NCBI GenBank assembly: GCA_013399895.1
Contig: VXBA01001192.1
Location: 817,277 to 881,276, forward strand
Direction: 5' to 3'
Length of the DNA: 64,000 nt
DNA from: Serilophus lunatus
Taxonomy: Eukaryota; Chordata; Aves; Passeriformes; Eurylaimidae
The notes under the pieces were generated by a model, which saw only the letters and a list, made by a program, of their open reading frames with translations, was not told the DNA's origin and made no database searches. Positions 61,491-64,000 of the stretch are shown piece after piece; the stretch's first letter is position 1, and the number at the start of each line of letters is the position of its first letter. The translations under genes and the position numbers were made by a program.

Positions 61491-64000
61491 TAGGAGTTTG
61501 AGATTAGAGAAAAAATAACAGAAATTACCAGATTGCTGCAAATGGTCAAGTTGTGAATCATCAGTGTTGGCACTGTAGTAGTGTGGAATGGGGCAGATCA
61601 CAGTACTACTTTTCACCAGGACTGGAAAAAGGAGAGTAAAAATAAAGGATCTGTGACATGACATGGTCACTGTCCTCTGTCTGTGCTGACTTCAGTGGCA
61701 AAAGCAAGTGTGAATGAGTTTGGAATAATGCATGAGACAGATAAAGGAATAGAGCAAAGAGTGATTTTATTTTATGTTAAAAAGCTGATTTAAATATTCT
61801 TCAGTCATCCACGAAAATGCAAGCTAACTCAGGACTGGAACAGTTTACATTTAGAGGGGTTTTTGTTTGTTTGTTTGGGTGTTTATTTTATTTCTTTGGA
61901 GATTTTTTTGAAGACTGAGATCATAATGACTTTAGTGCCTGTATTCAGCATGAGCAGCACCTCACATCATTTGTAACCCCTCAGAAACCAGGTGCATCCA
62001 CTTGAGGGGAAGGAGTGCATCACTAAAATGAAAGAAACTCCTACTGGATTGTGTTTGGAAGCCTGTGCTGCTGATCTTGTAAATGAGCTTTCTTTACAGC
62101 TGTAAATGAGATAAGTTTATAAAGTGTAGTGTTCCCAACTGAAAGAGTAGCAAATGCCTTTTAAAATGTCATTTAGAAACCACATGCTGAAAAACAAGGG
62201 AAATTATTAACAGTAATACAGCTTTGCAGTTATTTTAATCTTTTATAGTCTTAGAATCTTTTGCAGGTAGATTCCTGCAGGTGCATCTGTAAGGATTGAA
62301 ATTGATATGCAATTACCATTCTGTGAGGGTTGGAGGGTAATTCCCAGTGCTGTTTTTTGCTTGTGTTGGTTTTCAAGCATGGTTTTCATACAGAAGGAGA
62401 TTTTATTTATTATATGGTGGAAGTCCATATATGAAGACTTAATAGACTTTACCATGGCATATTCCAGTTTACTAGAGTTCTAAGTAAGAATTTAAGTATT
62501 CAAATATTTTAAGCAGGTAGCAGATATACAGAAAACCTTAAAAACTCTGAGATATACATAGTTATAGAGGACTTCCTGGAATGATGGAGCTGAAATTAAA
62601 TTTTGCCCTTATAATGAAATACACATAGTGTACATGATTCAGAATTTCCATCTATTGTTCAAAACTGCTTAAGGGAAATAAAAGAAATAATAAAAGGAAA
62701 ATTATAAGGGAATGAAAGAAATAATTTTAAAAAAAACAAACAAACAAATGTGCACTTACATCTAGAACTTTTGAAAGAAGAAAAATGTTTGTCATCTGCT
62801 TTGTACATTGCTTGTTTTCTCTGAATAAAACTCAGTTATGTGCATTTGTTGGATATACTGTGCATCACATGATGGTATTATAGATATATAGTTCAGTAAC
62901 ATATGCAAGTGCACATTTTCAAGATTAAAGGTAGGCATTTAAAGCTTTTTAGTGATTGAAATATTAAGTTTAGAATCAGTCCTGCTCTTTTATGATTCAC
63001 TGCACTGTGCTTTCTGTTGCAGCATCCTGACTTCCTCAGGTATCACATTGTCTGTTATTGAGGCTGTTCTCACGATGCAGAATTAACACCACTCTGCAAG
63101 CAGAAGCTGTAGGCTTCTCTTTCTCCTCACTCATTCTGCTGTTCAATATTTCTGTCTGGGTTTTGCATGCTTTCTTGCAAAGCCCCGTGGCCTGCTCTCA
63201 GAAAAGACCTATTAAAGTAATCTTTTCAAATTTGTGACAAGTTACTCAGGAAATTGTCACCAGAGACTGAAGAACACGTGTATTTCCATAAACCAACAAG
63301 TGTTTTCCTTTCAGTGGTTTTCTTGACATCTAATATTACTTCCTCTTTTTTTTTTTTAAATCTTCATCAGTACTTTTTCTATTCCTTGACAATGCATCAT
63401 CTCAGCCTCCTTAGTTTAAAATAAAGCAAAGTACCTTTGTCCCATGTCCTCCTTATATAGCTTTGCACAGTATTTCCTTCCCTTATTTTATATGCATGCG
63501 CTTTCTCTGCTTCTGTTTCTGAAACCATGCTATATTACCTACATGCCTATCCTGCAGAGGTGCTCCTGTTACTGATGAGGCCACATATTATCATTGCTTT
63601 CTTAATCCTCAAACAATTAATATAGGATTAAAGGGAGCGCAGAATCCCCAAAAGGAAGTCAAGGATATTTTCTCTGTATTATTTATGGTTAGATATAAAT
63701 AATATTAGTTATACTGATTCTGTGTAAAAGACATTATTCCTTCTTTGAATTAATTAGCTAATGCAGAGCTGAAGGTTGTCCAGCAGACCCACAAAAGTGT
63801 TGCACCATCCTTCTTGAAATTAAAGAGCTGTGGAGGTAGGTAAACTGACATTTGTTTACAATAAGTGATCACTCTTATTTTAATACATCAAGCTGTCAGT
63901 TTCCTTTGAAAATAGCTGAGGTAATTCCAAAGGCAGCAATTAATTTCCTTCTTATTAATTGATGCATTGGTGACTATAGATTGTTAGCCAAGTAGAATAT
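61491..64000. other. Unique non-coding DNA
   Basis: Contains GTTT (61860-61882) and CAAA (62730-62748) short simple repeats and an AT-rich, TAAT-rich candidate conserved segment at 63880-63975. No exon recognised. Confidence 0.5.

Noticed and set aside
1..64000. CRISPR array, operon, phage or other prokaryotic system
   Set aside because: There are no regularly spaced repeats, no dense coding, and the repeats are those of a bird genome.

Overview
The window reads as AT-rich, gene-poor nuclear DNA from a bird, probably a passerine. At least seven fragments (an eighth, very short one is less certain) resemble the chicken-repeat-1 (CR1) LINE that dominates bird genomes. One short element at 622-751 is a tRNA-Ile-like head joined to a CR1-like tail. 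That is the architecture of TguSINE1, a SINE described from passerines. Several long terminal repeats (LTRs) of avian endogenous-retrovirus type are also present. No prokaryotic feature, rRNA, functional tRNA gene or CRISPR array was seen. I could not support any host protein-coding exon, so the window is either intergenic desert or the inside of a very large intron.

Layout. 1-4267 is unique DNA with the SINE and an 18-base G run. 4268-5787 is a GC- and CpG-rich LTR (copy A). 5788-11600 is unique AT-rich DNA. 11601-13060 holds two CR1 pieces in opposite orientation. 14660-16064 is a second LTR of the copy A family on the minus strand (copy C), next to an unexplained 147-codon open frame. 16431-23149 has three CR1 pieces in unique DNA. 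23349-24568 is a third family member (copy B) with a perfect 5-bp target duplication, broken by an 817-base assembly gap. 24801-30430 is unique. 30431-31030 is probably another LTR. 31976-45275 has two CR1 pieces either side of 12 kb of repeat-poor DNA. 45276-56147 is unique apart from a 19-base gap beside a G-rich tract. 56148-59570 has two minus-strand LTRs of a different, ERVL-like type. 60923-61490 is a CR1 piece, and the rest is unique.

The main signal is the family of three related LTRs (A, B, C). Where sequence is available they share a YY1-like site, a TATA box about 115 bp further on, a pyrimidine tract ending in CAG that looks like a 3' splice site, a poly(A) signal, and an end in CCACCACA (A, B) or CCAGGACA (C). 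All look like solo LTRs, so each could be a stand-alone promoter in otherwise quiet DNA. Other leads are homeodomain/octamer-rich AT segments that look like conserved non-coding elements. All family assignments come from memory of consensus sequences and were not checked against a database.
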